In this document: positions 26,769-35,155 of the stretch, one piece after another | Numbering within the stretch: the stretch's first letter is position 1 | Layout of the letters: the number at the start of each line of letters is the position of its first letter | NCBI GenBank assembly: GCA_963708675.1 | Contig: CAVPTO010000003.1 | Span: forward strand, 2,232,001 to 2,296,000 | Origin: DATAXP01 sp963708675 | GTDB lineage: Bacteria; Planctomycetota; Planctomycetia; Pirellulales; PNKZ01 | Reading direction: 5' to 3' | Length of the DNA stretch: 64,000 nt | Notes under the pieces: model-generated | Seen by the model: the letters and a program-made list of their open reading frames with translations, nothing else | The model's database searches: none | What the model was told of the DNA's origin: nothing | Made by a program: the position numbers and the translations under genes

Positions 26769-27656
26769 TTAATCGCTCGGCGCTGTAATTGGCGCTATCT
26801 CGATTTGGCAGTCGAACGTTCCGTCGATTCCCACCAGGAACAACTCAGGCTTTCTTCTGTGTACTTCTTCGATCAAGTCGTCGGTAAGGATATCGCGAGG
26901 TAATCCGGCGGTCTTAAGGCACGGAAGACTCATGATGGTTTCGAGACATTTCGCCGTTAGCTTCGTACCGCCCGCTTCGATCGTCATCAAAGCTGGATGT
27001 TTTGCAAATGACGCCAAATCTTCGTCGCCGATATCTAGCCCGCTTACGTTGAGATAGATCAGGTGTTGCAGTCGCGCAATTTTTCGGAAGCAGCCGGGCT
27101 TAATCCGCTTGCATGTACTCAATGACAAGAATTCGAGGTCGGACAGCGACCCAAGATGCTCGACGCCTTGCGATGTTACATCAGCGCACACGAGGCTAAG
27201 ATTCTTTAACCGTTTCAGCTTTGAAAGTTGCCGACACGTCTCGTCGCCGAAATGAGCATCATAAATATCAACGCATTCAAGCTGAATCAATTGATCGAGA
27301 CCAGCGACTCCACTGTCGTCCGCACCTACTTGACACCATTGCAAGTACTTCAGTCGTGGAAGACGTTGCATCAATCGTATCGCATCAGAGATAGTCTTAT
27401 TGTTAGCTTGTCGGCCAATGAAACGGATTGTCTCTTCTGGGAGGACAGGGGCTTTCGATTGTTCGTAAAGGAACGGGACGCTGTCGCTGCCCAATTTGTG
27501 AATTGCCTTTAACGTCGTGATCTCGTCCTGGGTGCTGTCCTGCCCATGGAGACGCTTGACCTCGACGGCCGCGATAGCTGCTGCGGCCACGACTACAACG
27601 TAAAGCCGCAACCTAGCACTTTGCAACTGATGGGTTCGTGATCTTCGCTCGGCCAT
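26769..27656 (-). CDS. membrane-anchored leucine-rich-repeat protein
   Basis: 295 residues. A basic N-terminus precedes one membrane helix (LYVVVVAAAAIAAVEV), so it is anchored with the rest outside. About seven LRR-like units follow, for example LKRLKNLSLVCADVTSQGVE and LQHLIYLNVSGLDIGDEDLA, of the type common in planctomycetes. Its role would be protein binding. It lies just upstream of the gene split by the insertion sequence, on the same strand. Confidence 0.78.
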   Translation of the reverse strand: MAERRSRTHQLQSARLRLYVVVVAAAAIAAVEVKRLHGQDSTQDEITTLKAIHKLGSDSVPFLYEQSKAPVLPEETIRFIGRQANNKTISDAIRLMQRLPRLKYLQWCQVGADDSGVAGLDQLIQLECVDIYDAHFGDETCRQLSKLKRLKNLSLVCADVTSQGVEHLGSLSDLEFLSLSTCKRIKPGCFRKIARLQHLIYLNVSGLDIGDEDLASFAKHPALMTIEAGGTKLTAKCLETIMSLPCLKTAGLPRDILTDDLIEEVHRRKPELFLVGIDGTFDCQIEIAPITAPSD

Positions 27657-27694
27657 CTCAACCTCGCGTTCGATAGTGTTGGGAGTACCAAAGG

Positions 27695-28111
27695 TTAGGC
27701 TCGCTTCGACGCGTATTGACTCATGAGTTCACGCACTTTTGGCCCCTCACCTCGTTTGCGGCCCTCGACGCGGTCGAGAGCGTTCAGTTGCATCCATCCC
27801 CGAATGGTTGGATCGGCACCCGCTTGAAGGAGCAACCGCGCCATTCTCAGGGAACATGTCTGTGCAAACTGCGCTATGGGCGTGTTGCCACTCCGGGACT
27901 CATTGTTTGCGTTGACGTTAGCGCCGTGTTTAAGCAGTAATGACACCATGTCGAAATGTTCGTACTTCACGGCATAATGCAGCGGCGTGTAGTCAATGTC
28001 GTCGAAGAGGTTTGGATCGTACCCCGCTGCGAGTAACTGTTGCGCACGAACCATATCACCGTCCCCGGCGGCGAAATGGAGCTGCTCTGCGTTGAACCAG
28101 TCGTCGTTCAT
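27695..28111 (-). CDS. ankyrin-repeat protein
   Basis: 138 residues, no signal peptide, so cytosolic. Three to four ankyrin repeats are visible: EQLHFAAGDGDMVRAQQLLA, DYTPLHYAVKYEHFDMVSLL, NTPIAQFAQTCSLRMARLLL and AGADPTIRG. Small stand-alone ankyrin proteins of this size are often immunity proteins of contact-dependent or polymorphic toxins. No toxin is recognisable nearby, so that role is only a possibility. Confidence 0.82.
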   Translation of the reverse strand: MNDDWFNAEQLHFAAGDGDMVRAQQLLAAGYDPNLFDDIDYTPLHYAVKYEHFDMVSLLLKHGANVNANNESRSGNTPIAQFAQTCSLRMARLLLQAGADPTIRGWMQLNALDRVEGRKRGEGPKVRELMSQYASKRA

Positions 28112-28249
28112 TTCATGCCAAACGGGAAAGCACGGTCGCCCGTGGACATCTAGCAGGGTTGGAGGCCATTGTACGAAGAAGCTGGCTTCGGCGACTAGTT
28201 AGGTCGACCACCGCCTCAGCGTGGAGCACAAAAGAATTAGTCGATTACC

Positions 28250-29512
28250 CAGGGCAATCGCATCTTATTTCCCTTGAAAGCCGCTGAGGATGCGTTCGAG
28301 GGCGTCGTTGTTCCAGCCTGCTTGGAGTCGTTTGCCGCGGATACTACTTTTTAGGGAAGTGTCCTGTTGCAAGATCGACAAGGCGAGGCGACGGAAGACG
28401 CCGGCGATTTCCGGAGCGTTGCCTTGGCGAATTCGCGACTGGTCCTCTGAAAAAGTTACATCGAGGACCCAATGCAACGAGTTCTCGATGCCCCAGTGTC
28501 CGCGTACGAGTTTTGCCAGGCGTTGCACCTTGGGCGGCAGGCTGCTGATGAAGAACGTCGTCTCTTCGCGGGTGCGTCCTTGTTCTTCACAATAACGGTA
28601 GAGCATGCCCACGCTTTGCACGTCGGCCCACTCGCCTCGGCTGCGTAGGGTCTGCGGTGCGGGGGCCACGAAGCAGTCGCGACGTTCTGTGCGGCCACGG
28701 TTGCGCTCGGTCTTGGTATGGCGGCGCAGTTCCGGTGCTTGGTAGTCGTGCTCGCCGTAAGCGATGAACAAGTCGCTGAGTTCGTTCCACAACCCGGGCT
28801 GATTGCGTTTGACGGTGAGCACGTAGTCGGCGCCGCGGGCACGAATGGCCTGGGCGGTGTCTTTCTGGCAGTGCATGGCGTCGAGCGTCACCACCGCGCC
28901 GCTGAGTTCCAGCAGTTCCAACAGCTTGGGGACGGCCGTGATCTCATTGCTCTTGTCGTCTACGGCGACTTGCCCCAGGGAGATGCGCAGATCGCAAGCC
29001 CAGGCGCTGACCAGGTGCAACGCCGCGCGGCCGCTGCCGGCGTCGAAGCTCCGTCGCAACGTCTTGCCGTCGATGGCAATTCCCTCTCCGGCCAAGGCCA
29101 AATGCAACGATCGCAGCCAATCCATCAGACAAGCCAAGAAGGCCGGCGTGTCGAGGCGGGCGAAGACGCGGCCCAACGTGTCGTGCGAAGGAATGCCGGC
29201 TGGTAACTCCAGGAACCGCGCGAACCACGCACGCTTGGCCTTGCCGAATCGTTCGACGTCGGCCCAGCCGTCCGCGCCCGCGATCGTCGCGCACAGCGCG
29301 ATGACGATCATGTCCAGCAGGCAATGCTTGCGTGTCCGCTCGACACGCGGATCGGTAAGCGTTTCAAAGTGTGTAAGAATTGCAGCGATGCCCGACGAAG
29401 CCATGACGCACCCTCCATGAAAGACCGTGTTCGGCGAGCACTCCTTCCAGCCCGCTTGCCCAACGCCAGTTCATGGCAATACTTGGACCAACCGTTAGAT
29501 GCGATTGCCCTG
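28250..29512 (-). mobile_element. ISAs1-family insertion sequence, copy 2 (1,263 bp)
   Basis: It has the same 16-bp terminal inverted repeats (28250-28265 and 29497-29512) and the same length as copy 1, in opposite orientation. The target duplication is TCGATTACC (9 bp; 28241-28249 and 29514-29522), or 10 bp with one mismatch. It differs from the copy 1 duplication, so this was an independent insertion. Confidence 0.95.
28265..29404 (-). CDS. ISAs1-family transposase, copy 2
   Basis: 379 residues, intact, with D112, D175 and E307 conserved (HWGIENSLHWVLDV). It is about 97% identical to copy 1. Substitutions are S43G, T109I, S239T, a cluster from L262V to H279R, and S305G. The cluster suggests patchwork exchange with a third copy elsewhere rather than even drift. 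Confidence 0.95.
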   Translation of the reverse strand: MASSGIAAILTHFETLTDPRVERTRKHCLLDMIVIALCATIAGADGWADVERFGKAKRAWFARFLELPAGIPSHDTLGRVFARLDTPAFLACLMDWLRSLHLALAGEGIAIDGKTLRRSFDAGSGRAALHLVSAWACDLRISLGQVAVDDKSNEITAVPKLLELLELSGAVVTLDAMHCQKDTAQAIRARGADYVLTVKRNQPGLWNELSDLFIAYGEHDYQAPELRRHTKTERNRGRTERRDCFVAPAPQTLRSRGEWADVQSVGMLYRYCEEQGRTREETTFFISSLPPKVQRLAKLVRGHWGIENSLHWVLDVTFSEDQSRIRQGNAPEIAGVFRRLALSILQQDTSLKSSIRGKRLQAGWNNDALERILSGFQGK

Positions 29513-29933
29513 CTCGATTACCGAACAAGAGGACCGCGACAAAACACACCACGAGCCACTCAACAACCGAGAGAGTGTTTGACCACATCAAAGCGCCCAA
29601 TGCACAGCACCCTATAAGCACAGGGCAGCCATCGCTGGATTCAGGCGGCGAACAGGAGCCGAAGAGACACAGTTTGATGGAAACCACATCAATGAACCGC
29701 ACACAGGGCAGGTCGCGTCGCGCGAACGAATCGACGGGGCGATTCGGCCGGTGCTGCCACACATCTGGCAACGATAAGGTTCACCGTCCGGAGTACGTGA
29801 TGAGATCGTCATCGAACGCAAGTATTCGGTCTTAAAATTCAAACAGCCAAGCGCCGGCTGCACGAGTGGATGCTCGTGCAACAGATTGATCGTTGTGTAC
29901 GACGTCAACCCGGTTTGCACGGAGCCCACGGCA

Positions 29934-30041
29934 ATGAGCAAGATTATCGGATTGGACCTTGGCAAGTACAACAGCGCGGCCTGCACGTTCTTCATGCACC
30001 ACGGAACGCTGCGACTCTCCTTGGCTTCTTCTTTGCGTTGA
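29934..30041 (+). pseudogene. IS110-type transposase N-terminal remnant
   Basis: A 35-residue frame, MSKIIGLDLGKYNSAACTFF then MHHGTLRLS, ends in a stop. IIGLDLGK with a following small/Ala/Cys pattern is the DEDD-domain start of IS110-family transposases (first catalytic Asp in GLDLG). Nothing downstream continues the enzyme, so only a fragment is left. Confidence 0.55.
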
Positions 30042-30130
30042 AGGGCGACAACTCTTTCGAGTAATGTCACTCGACGAATAATCTGCGCAAAGAGTGCGGG
30101 TGCGTTATGGATAGGCAATGAAGTGGTGCT
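30025..30130. repeat. imperfect direct repeat A (about 105 bp)
   Basis: It shares runs such as TTGAAGGGCGAC, CTCTTTCGAGTAA, CTCGACGAA and GGTGCGTTATGGA with repeat B at 30501-30618. The two copies flank the small gene at 30139-30381. Copy A overlaps the end of the IS110 remnant. Confidence 0.6.
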
Positions 30131-30138
30131 GTACGTCC

Positions 30139-30381
30139 TTAGCCTTTTCGACGTTTTCGTGTGCCGTTCGATGCGGGCTGAAGTTCCAAGTCGGTGATGA
30201 GCAGCAAGTCGATGATGTTCACCGTGTCATCGGGTTGGCAGACGACGACGGTTCGGCCGCTTGGAACCGTCATAATGAACTCGCGAGACAAAACGGGAAG
30301 TTCTCGCCCGTCGGCCAAATGAATCATGAACGGTCGGAAAGGCTGTGCGCTATAGGCGGTGCGTAGTTGTTCAACGGTCAT
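30139..30381 (-). CDS. small conserved hypothetical protein
   Basis: 80 residues from ATG 30381 (MTVEQLRTAYSAQPFRPFMI). The pattern HLADGRELPVLSREFIM, TVPSGRTVVVCQPDDT, DLLLITDLE is one I recognise as a recurrent short protein in planctomycetes and some cyanobacteria, without assigned function. It has no signal peptide. A basic RKRRKG tail ends it. It is enclosed by an imperfect direct repeat on both sides, which suggests it moved or duplicated as a cassette. Confidence 0.72.
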   Translation of the reverse strand: MTVEQLRTAYSAQPFRPFMIHLADGRELPVLSREFIMTVPSGRTVVVCQPDDTVNIIDLLLITDLELQPASNGTRKRRKG

Positions 30382-30500
30382 GTCGGAGAACACAAGAATA
30401 ACGTTCGTTGTCCACTCAACGCGAGCGGCCCAAGCGCATTCTACGATCGCGACCGCGGCCAAGCCAACGCGTCATGAGTCCGCGAATGAACGGCGTGGCC

Positions 30501-30618
30501 GCTTCTTTCCATTGAAGGGCGACGGCTCTTTCGAGTAACGTTGCTCGACGAAAAGTCTGCGCGGAGAGTGCGCGTCCGTCGAAGGGGTGCGTTATGGACG
30601 GCGAACGACCAGGTGCTG
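30501..30618. repeat. imperfect direct repeat B
   Basis: Second copy of the sequence at 30025-30130, about 12 bases longer because of a CGTCCGTCGAAG insertion. Confidence 0.6.
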
Positions 30619-30825
30619 TGAGAGCGAGGTGCGGCTGCGGAGAGCGGGCGGGCGGTGGATTTTTGTACGGTTGCGTGGTGGGCAAAAAGTCGGCGCGGGG
30701 GTGAGCAGAAAGGGGACTTATTGCACAAAACGTCCCGTCTCATGGGTATGGGAATAAGTCGGGCAGGGGACGTGGGGAGAAAAGCGGCGGTTGCGGGAGG
30801 GCGACGTCGCACGAGATGCAACGGG

Positions 30826-30865
30826 CCCCTCACTCCTGCCCCTCTCCCCGAAGGGGCGAGGGGTT
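30826..30865. repeat. half copy of the CTCTCCC-family repeat
   Basis: CCCCTCACTCCTGCCCCTCT followed by CCCCGAAGGGGCGAGGGG forms a short hairpin of the same family as 19328-19427 and 38165-38278. Confidence 0.55.
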
Positions 30866-30989
30866 TGTGGGGATGGCGAATGCTGGGGCGACGCACCCTG
30901 ACCTGTCGACCTGCGGCCGACATCCTCTCTTGGTGGGAGACGAGTTGAGGCGCGCCGCACGCGGCGAGCAAGCTCGCCGGCTAAACATG

Positions 30990-32432
30990 CTAATGCGTCG
31001 CGGCGAGGGGGGGCTGTGCGGCGGGGGTGCGGCCTGACCACATCATGGGAAGGCGGACGATGATGGTTGTGCCGTGACCGGGGCGGCTTTCGGCGGCGAT
31101 GTGACCACCATAGGTTCTGACGATCGACTCGCAAATGCTGAGGCCGAGGCCGCTGCCGCCAGTTTTGGCGCCGCGCTGACGGGATTTGTCGGCGCGGTAA
31201 AAGCGTTTGAAGATGTGAGGCAAGTCGGTCTCGGAGATGCCGATCCCGGAGTCGATCACACGCAGCGTCGCCTGGCCCAAAGCGATCGAAGTGGTGAGCT
31301 CGACGCGAACCGTGCCACCGGAAGGGGTGAACTTGATCGCGTTGTCGATCAGGTTGGTGACGACCTGCCGGATGCGCGACGCCTCGCCGTGGACCTCGGC
31401 AGCGCCGCCGATCGCGCATTCCATCAGCACGCCGCGCGATTCGGCCACAGCGGCAAAGAACTCGCAACTGCGAGCGACGACGCGATCGAGCTCGACCGTG
31501 TACGTGCCGACATCGCATTGGGCGGCGTCGCTTTCGGCCAACAGCAGCAGACGGTTCACCAGGTCTCGCAGCGAAGTGCATTCTTCGAGCGTATCGACGA
31601 GCAACTCTTTGTACTCGGCCGTCGTGCGATCACTGTTGAGTCCCACCTCGATCATGCTTTGCATGGCAGCCAATGGGGATCGCAGCTCGTGGGCGGCGTC
31701 GGCCGTGAAGCGGCGATGCTCGTCGAGGTAGGTGGCGATGCGGTCGAGCATGCCGTTGATGGTGACGCTGAGGCGATCGAGCTCGTCGTTGCTGCCGCGA
31801 AGTGGCAAGCGTTCGTCGAGCTTCGAGGGATGGAGGCGAGCGGTGGTGTCGATGATTTTGACGAGCGGTCGCGTGGCGCGGCCGGCGAGCCAATAGCCGC
31901 CGACGGGAGCGACGACGAGCATCGCGGCACCGATGGCCACGAGAATGTTCGTGATGGCGGCGACGTCTTTTTGGACCGGCAGCAGGCTGGTGCCGATGCA
32001 GATGGTGATCTTCGGGATGTCGGGACGCACGGTGTCGCGGTAAGTGACGCGAAAGTTGCCGAGCGTGCGTGGGTAGTAATGGCCGTCGGCCGTGAGGCGG
32101 ACGTTGAGCGGCGTCGACTCGCTGCTCCACTTGAGCGAGCCGTCGGCGTCGTACATGGCGATGTACAGGCCGATGTCTTTGTGCGTGCGGGCCTTTCGCT
32201 GCAGCTCGTGAATGATGTGCTCGACGTCGGGATAGAACTCTTCGACGGTGAGTTCCACTTCACGCGCGTCGTCGACGAGCATCATGTCGGTTTCGTGGAG
32301 CATCGCCAGGCGGACGCCTTCGCGGACGGCGCCCAGCGCAGCAATCGACATGAGCAGCAGCACGCCGGTGTACCACATGGTTAACCGGAAGTGCAGCGAG
32401 CCGAAAAGCTCCTTAGATTTCGCGAAGTGCAT
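30990..32432 (-). CDS. two-component sensor histidine kinase
   Basis: 480 residues from ATG 32432 (ATG 32438 is also possible). Two membrane helices (FRLTMWYTGVLLLMSIAALGA; ITNILVAIGAAMLVVAPVGG) enclose a periplasmic sensor of about 140 residues. HAMP, then the H-box FTADAAHELRSPLAAM (phospho-His), N-box NLIDNAIKFTPSGG, G1 VIDSGIGI and G2 GGSGLGLSI follow. Order and length match the CusS/CzcS-like group, often metal-responsive, but the signal is unknown. The start overlaps the end of the response regulator gene, so the pair is cotranscribed. Confidence 0.92.
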   Translation of the reverse strand: MHFAKSKELFGSLHFRLTMWYTGVLLLMSIAALGAVREGVRLAMLHETDMMLVDDAREVELTVEEFYPDVEHIIHELQRKARTHKDIGLYIAMYDADGSLKWSSESTPLNVRLTADGHYYPRTLGNFRVTYRDTVRPDIPKITICIGTSLLPVQKDVAAITNILVAIGAAMLVVAPVGGYWLAGRATRPLVKIIDTTARLHPSKLDERLPLRGSNDELDRLSVTINGMLDRIATYLDEHRRFTADAAHELRSPLAAMQSMIEVGLNSDRTTAEYKELLVDTLEECTSLRDLVNRLLLLAESDAAQCDVGTYTVELDRVVARSCEFFAAVAESRGVLMECAIGGAAEVHGEASRIRQVVTNLIDNAIKFTPSGGTVRVELTTSIALGQATLRVIDSGIGISETDLPHIFKRFYRADKSRQRGAKTGGSGLGLSICESIVRTYGGHIAAESRPGHGTTIIVRLPMMWSGRTPAAQPPLAATH

Positions 32433-33084
32433 AGCCACGGCCCCGCACGGTCTCGATCAACGACTGGTCGAATCCCTTATCGACCTTACCGCGCAGACGG
32501 TTGATGTGCACGTCAATGACGTTGGTGGCTCCGTCCCATTCGAGATCCCAGAGGTGTTCGCACAGCATTTTTCGAGTGACGACCTTGCCCGCAAACCGCA
32601 TGAGGTATTCGAGCAGGCTGAACTCGGTCGGCGTGAGGTCGATTTCGCGTCCGCCACGGGTGACACGCCGCGTGGTGAGGTCGAGCTTCAGGTTGCCGAC
32701 CTCCATCATCGGGGCCGGACGATTAACCGTGCGACGGCACACCGCTTCGAGGCGAGCCATCAGCTCAGCCAAGGCGAACGGCTTGACGAGATAATCGTCG
32801 GCGCCGGCGGTGAGGCCGTTGACGCGTTCCTCGACGCTGCCGCGCGCCGTGAGCAGCACGACGGGCGTGTGGACCTTTTCAGCTCGCAGCTGTTTGAGAA
32901 CGTCGAGCCCCGCGATGCCTGGAAGCATCAGGTCGAGCGTGATCGCGTCGAGCGCCTTGTTGCGCCCGAGTTCGAGTCCGCGGACGCCGTCACGGACCCA
33001 AGTACATTCGTGCCCCGACTCGATCATGCCCTTCTGCAGCGCCTTGCCAATGAGGGCGTCGTCTTCAATGACTAACACGTTCAT
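32413..33084 (-). CDS. OmpR/PhoB-family response regulator
   Basis: 223 residues from ATG 33084 (MNVLVIEDDALIGKALQKGM). Receiver domain: acidic pair EDD, phospho-acceptor Asp in DAITLDLMLPGIAGL, Thr in LLTARGS, Lys in DDYLVKPF. The DNA-binding winged helix has LTPTEFSLLEYLMRFAG, NVIDVHINRLRGKVD and a C-terminal RGRGYALRE. It is the partner of the downstream histidine kinase. It was started here rather than upstream because the upstream extension has no family similarity. Confidence 0.93.
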   Translation of the reverse strand: MNVLVIEDDALIGKALQKGMIESGHECTWVRDGVRGLELGRNKALDAITLDLMLPGIAGLDVLKQLRAEKVHTPVVLLTARGSVEERVNGLTAGADDYLVKPFALAELMARLEAVCRRTVNRPAPMMEVGNLKLDLTTRRVTRGGREIDLTPTEFSLLEYLMRFAGKVVTRKMLCEHLWDLEWDGATNVIDVHINRLRGKVDKGFDQSLIETVRGRGYALREI

Positions 33085-33712
33085 GGTCTGCAAACCTTGG
33101 GACAACGTTGAAGCGGGCATAGGGTTCTCAGCGCCTTTCGGCGAGGTCCTCAAAACAAAAGTCTCCAAAAGTCTAACGTGCTTTACGAATCCAGGATGCG
33201 GCAAAGCCTTTATGAACGCCGGTCAATTACGGATTTTTAATCGACTGTTGGCTGGGGTACGCGCATCGCTTGAGACTTATGAACCGCCCTGGCGCTTCGC
33301 GCGTGCCAATGCAGAAGGGTCGGGCTGGCGCGGAACGCAACAGCACGCTCGCCGCGAGCAAGTTGCAGATGGAATGCGTCGTGCCCCAGAGCGTTGCAGA
33401 AAAAAATCTTGACGCACGTTTCGCACTCGTTCTTCGAGCATTACGCGGTGATGGAGGGAGTGACAGATGTAGCTGTAGCGCGGGGTAAGCATTGCGTGAA
33501 GTCCGGGCTTTAGGCCCGATTAGCGATCATCAGGCGATTGCTTCATTGACACCGCAGGCTGAGAACCCGTACAGTATAATGAGCTGTTATGCTGGATTTA
33601 GCTTCCTTTATATTGGCTGGTCGTTTCTTGTTTCCCGCCGCCAGCTTAGAGACATAGATCGTGCGCATTGCATCGGTCTCCTCTTCTCTTCTCCCTCGGA
33701 AGGACTGCCGCC
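33085..33712. other. about 630-bp intergenic region between divergent operons
   Basis: It must hold the promoters of the response regulator (minus) and sbtA (plus). A short hairpin, CGGGCTTTAGGCCCG, lies near 33504-33518. No gene is supported here. Confidence 0.55.
33546..33580 (+). promoter_or_regulatory. possible -10 element for sbtA
   Basis: TATAAT at 33575-33580 is a perfect -10 hexamer about 130 bp before sbtA. A TTGACA at 33546-33551 is 23 bp away, too far for a standard -35, so only the -10 part is suggested. Confidence 0.25.
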
Positions 33713-35077
33713 ATGTCTCCATGGCTTGCTGAATTCAGCCACAACGTTCTCAAGAACATGTTTCAGCCCTTGCTGCTGTTCTTTTACATGGGCTTTCTTG
33801 TGCCGATCATGAAGGTCGGCTTCGAATTCCCGCATGTGGTTTACCAGGGTTTGGTCATTTATCTCCTGGTGTCGATCGGCTGGGGGGGCGGCGAGGAATT
33901 GGCTGAGCTTTACGTTCACGACAAAGAAATGCTCGTGAAGGCGCTCGGCTTTATGGTCGTCGGCTTCATTACGAATTTCATCATCGGCATCGCGGCCTAC
34001 GGCATTCTTCGCATCGCGACGAGATTGCGGCGCATCGATGCGGCTACGGTTGCCGCCTACTACGGCTCTGACTCGGCCGGCACGTTCGCTACGTGCTTAG
34101 GAGCGCTGGCGACGATGCAGGTTGCGGCGATGACCGCCGTTTTAGCCGCAGCGAATATCGACGGGGCTCAACTGGACATGAAGGATCTCGACCTGAAGAA
34201 GGTCGAATCCAGCCTTACGGACTCAGCAATAACAGCACGTTGGGAACAACGTGGCGTGAACGTGGCGACGGTGCGCGAGGCAGTTGCTGCCGGAGAAGAA
34301 TACAAAGAAGCGTCGTTCATGCCCGTCATGCTCGCGATCATGGAGATCCCGGGCTGTCTCGTTGGCTTGTATCTCATCGCGAAGTTGCGACGCTCGGGAA
34401 TGGACAAGCTCGGCAACATGCAAGACGAGCCGGGCTACGATCCCACGGCGGTGCGTCCGATGTCCATAACAGATGACAACGGTCACGGATCGAACATTTC
34501 GGTCGAAGGCGAAGGGCACAAGAGCGCCAGCATCTTCAGCAAAGAGATGATGCACGAGGTGTTTCTTAACCCCGGCATTTACCTGCTATTCGGCGGCATC
34601 ACGATCGGATTCATTGGCCAGCTGCAAGGACAAGCCGTCGTCGACAAAGACAATCCTGTCTTCAAGACCTTGTTCCATGGTCTGCTTTGCTTGTATCTGC
34701 TCGAGATGGGCATCACCGCGTCGCGTCGCTTCGGCGATTTGAAGACAGCGGGGTGGAAGTTCATCCTCTTCGGCCTGCTCGCGCCGAACTTGTTCGCGAC
34801 GTTCGGAATGGTCGTCGCCCACATCTATGGCCAAGTCGTGCACACCGAGTTTTCGATCGGCACGTACACAGTGTTTGCCGTGCTTTGCGGGGCTGCGTCG
34901 TACATCGCAGTGCCAGCGATTCAACGCCTCGCGATTCCCGAGGCAAGCCCGACGCTGCCGCTTGCGGCCTCTTTAGGTCTCACGTTCTCGTACAACGTCA
35001 CCGTCGGCATTCCGATTTACAGTCAGATCGCCACGGCATTGTTCAAGTACTGGCCCATCGAAAGCGTCGTAACTTGA
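33713..35077 (+). CDS. sbtA: SbtA-type sodium-dependent bicarbonate transporter
   Basis: 454 residues from ATG 33713, with GGAAGGA upstream. It is a polytopic inner-membrane protein of the SbtA (DUF897) family. Hallmarks are the N-terminal half with AAYYGSDSAGTFATCLGALA, a variable cytosolic loop (about 150-280), and the inverted second half with HGLLCLYLLEMGITASRRF and LPLAASLGLTFSYNVTVGIPIY. SbtA imports bicarbonate with sodium in cyanobacteria. The next gene encodes the SbtB-like regulator, which supports the call. In a planctomycete it may feed anaplerotic carboxylation. Confidence 0.92.
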   Translation: MSPWLAEFSHNVLKNMFQPLLLFFYMGFLVPIMKVGFEFPHVVYQGLVIYLLVSIGWGGGEELAELYVHDKEMLVKALGFMVVGFITNFIIGIAAYGILRIATRLRRIDAATVAAYYGSDSAGTFATCLGALATMQVAAMTAVLAAANIDGAQLDMKDLDLKKVESSLTDSAITARWEQRGVNVATVREAVAAGEEYKEASFMPVMLAIMEIPGCLVGLYLIAKLRRSGMDKLGNMQDEPGYDPTAVRPMSITDDNGHGSNISVEGEGHKSASIFSKEMMHEVFLNPGIYLLFGGITIGFIGQLQGQAVVDKDNPVFKTLFHGLLCLYLLEMGITASRRFGDLKTAGWKFILFGLLAPNLFATFGMVVAHIYGQVVHTEFSIGTYTVFAVLCGAASYIAVPAIQRLAIPEASPTLPLAASLGLTFSYNVTVGIPIYSQIATALFKYWPIESVVT

Positions 35078-35155
35078 GCGAGCATGAATCAACGACTCTA
35101 ATTCTAATGCGCTCGATTCTGGCGCCGGCAGACGGCCTCTCAGGAAACACCGATC

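Larger units (their letters stand above)
28199..29812 (-). pseudogene. zinc-ribbon membrane protein gene split by the second insertion sequence
   Basis: The start at 29812 gives MTISSRTPDGEPYRCQMCGS, then CPVCGSLMWF: a two-knuckle CxxC zinc ribbon of a type frequent at planctomycete N-termini. In another frame a hydrophobic stretch follows (LIGCCALGALMW, LVVCFVAVLLFGNR), which would need a frameshift to join. At 29514 the element interrupts GNR. Removing it continues as LILLCSTLRRWST and a stop at 28199-28201. So the gene was a short zinc-ribbon protein with a membrane segment. The frame join is uncertain. Confidence 0.5.
30382..30989. other. about 600-bp gene-free stretch with repeats
   Basis: It holds direct repeat B (30501-30618), a half copy of the CTCTCCC repeat (30826-30865) and a GCCGGCTA-type half palindrome near 30955-30985. 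Open frames here are Arg/Pro/Ser-rich and look like noise. Confidence 0.6.

Noticed and set aside
25354..29512. A composite transposon made of the two ISAs1 copies
   Set aside because: Each copy has its own, different target duplication, so they inserted separately.
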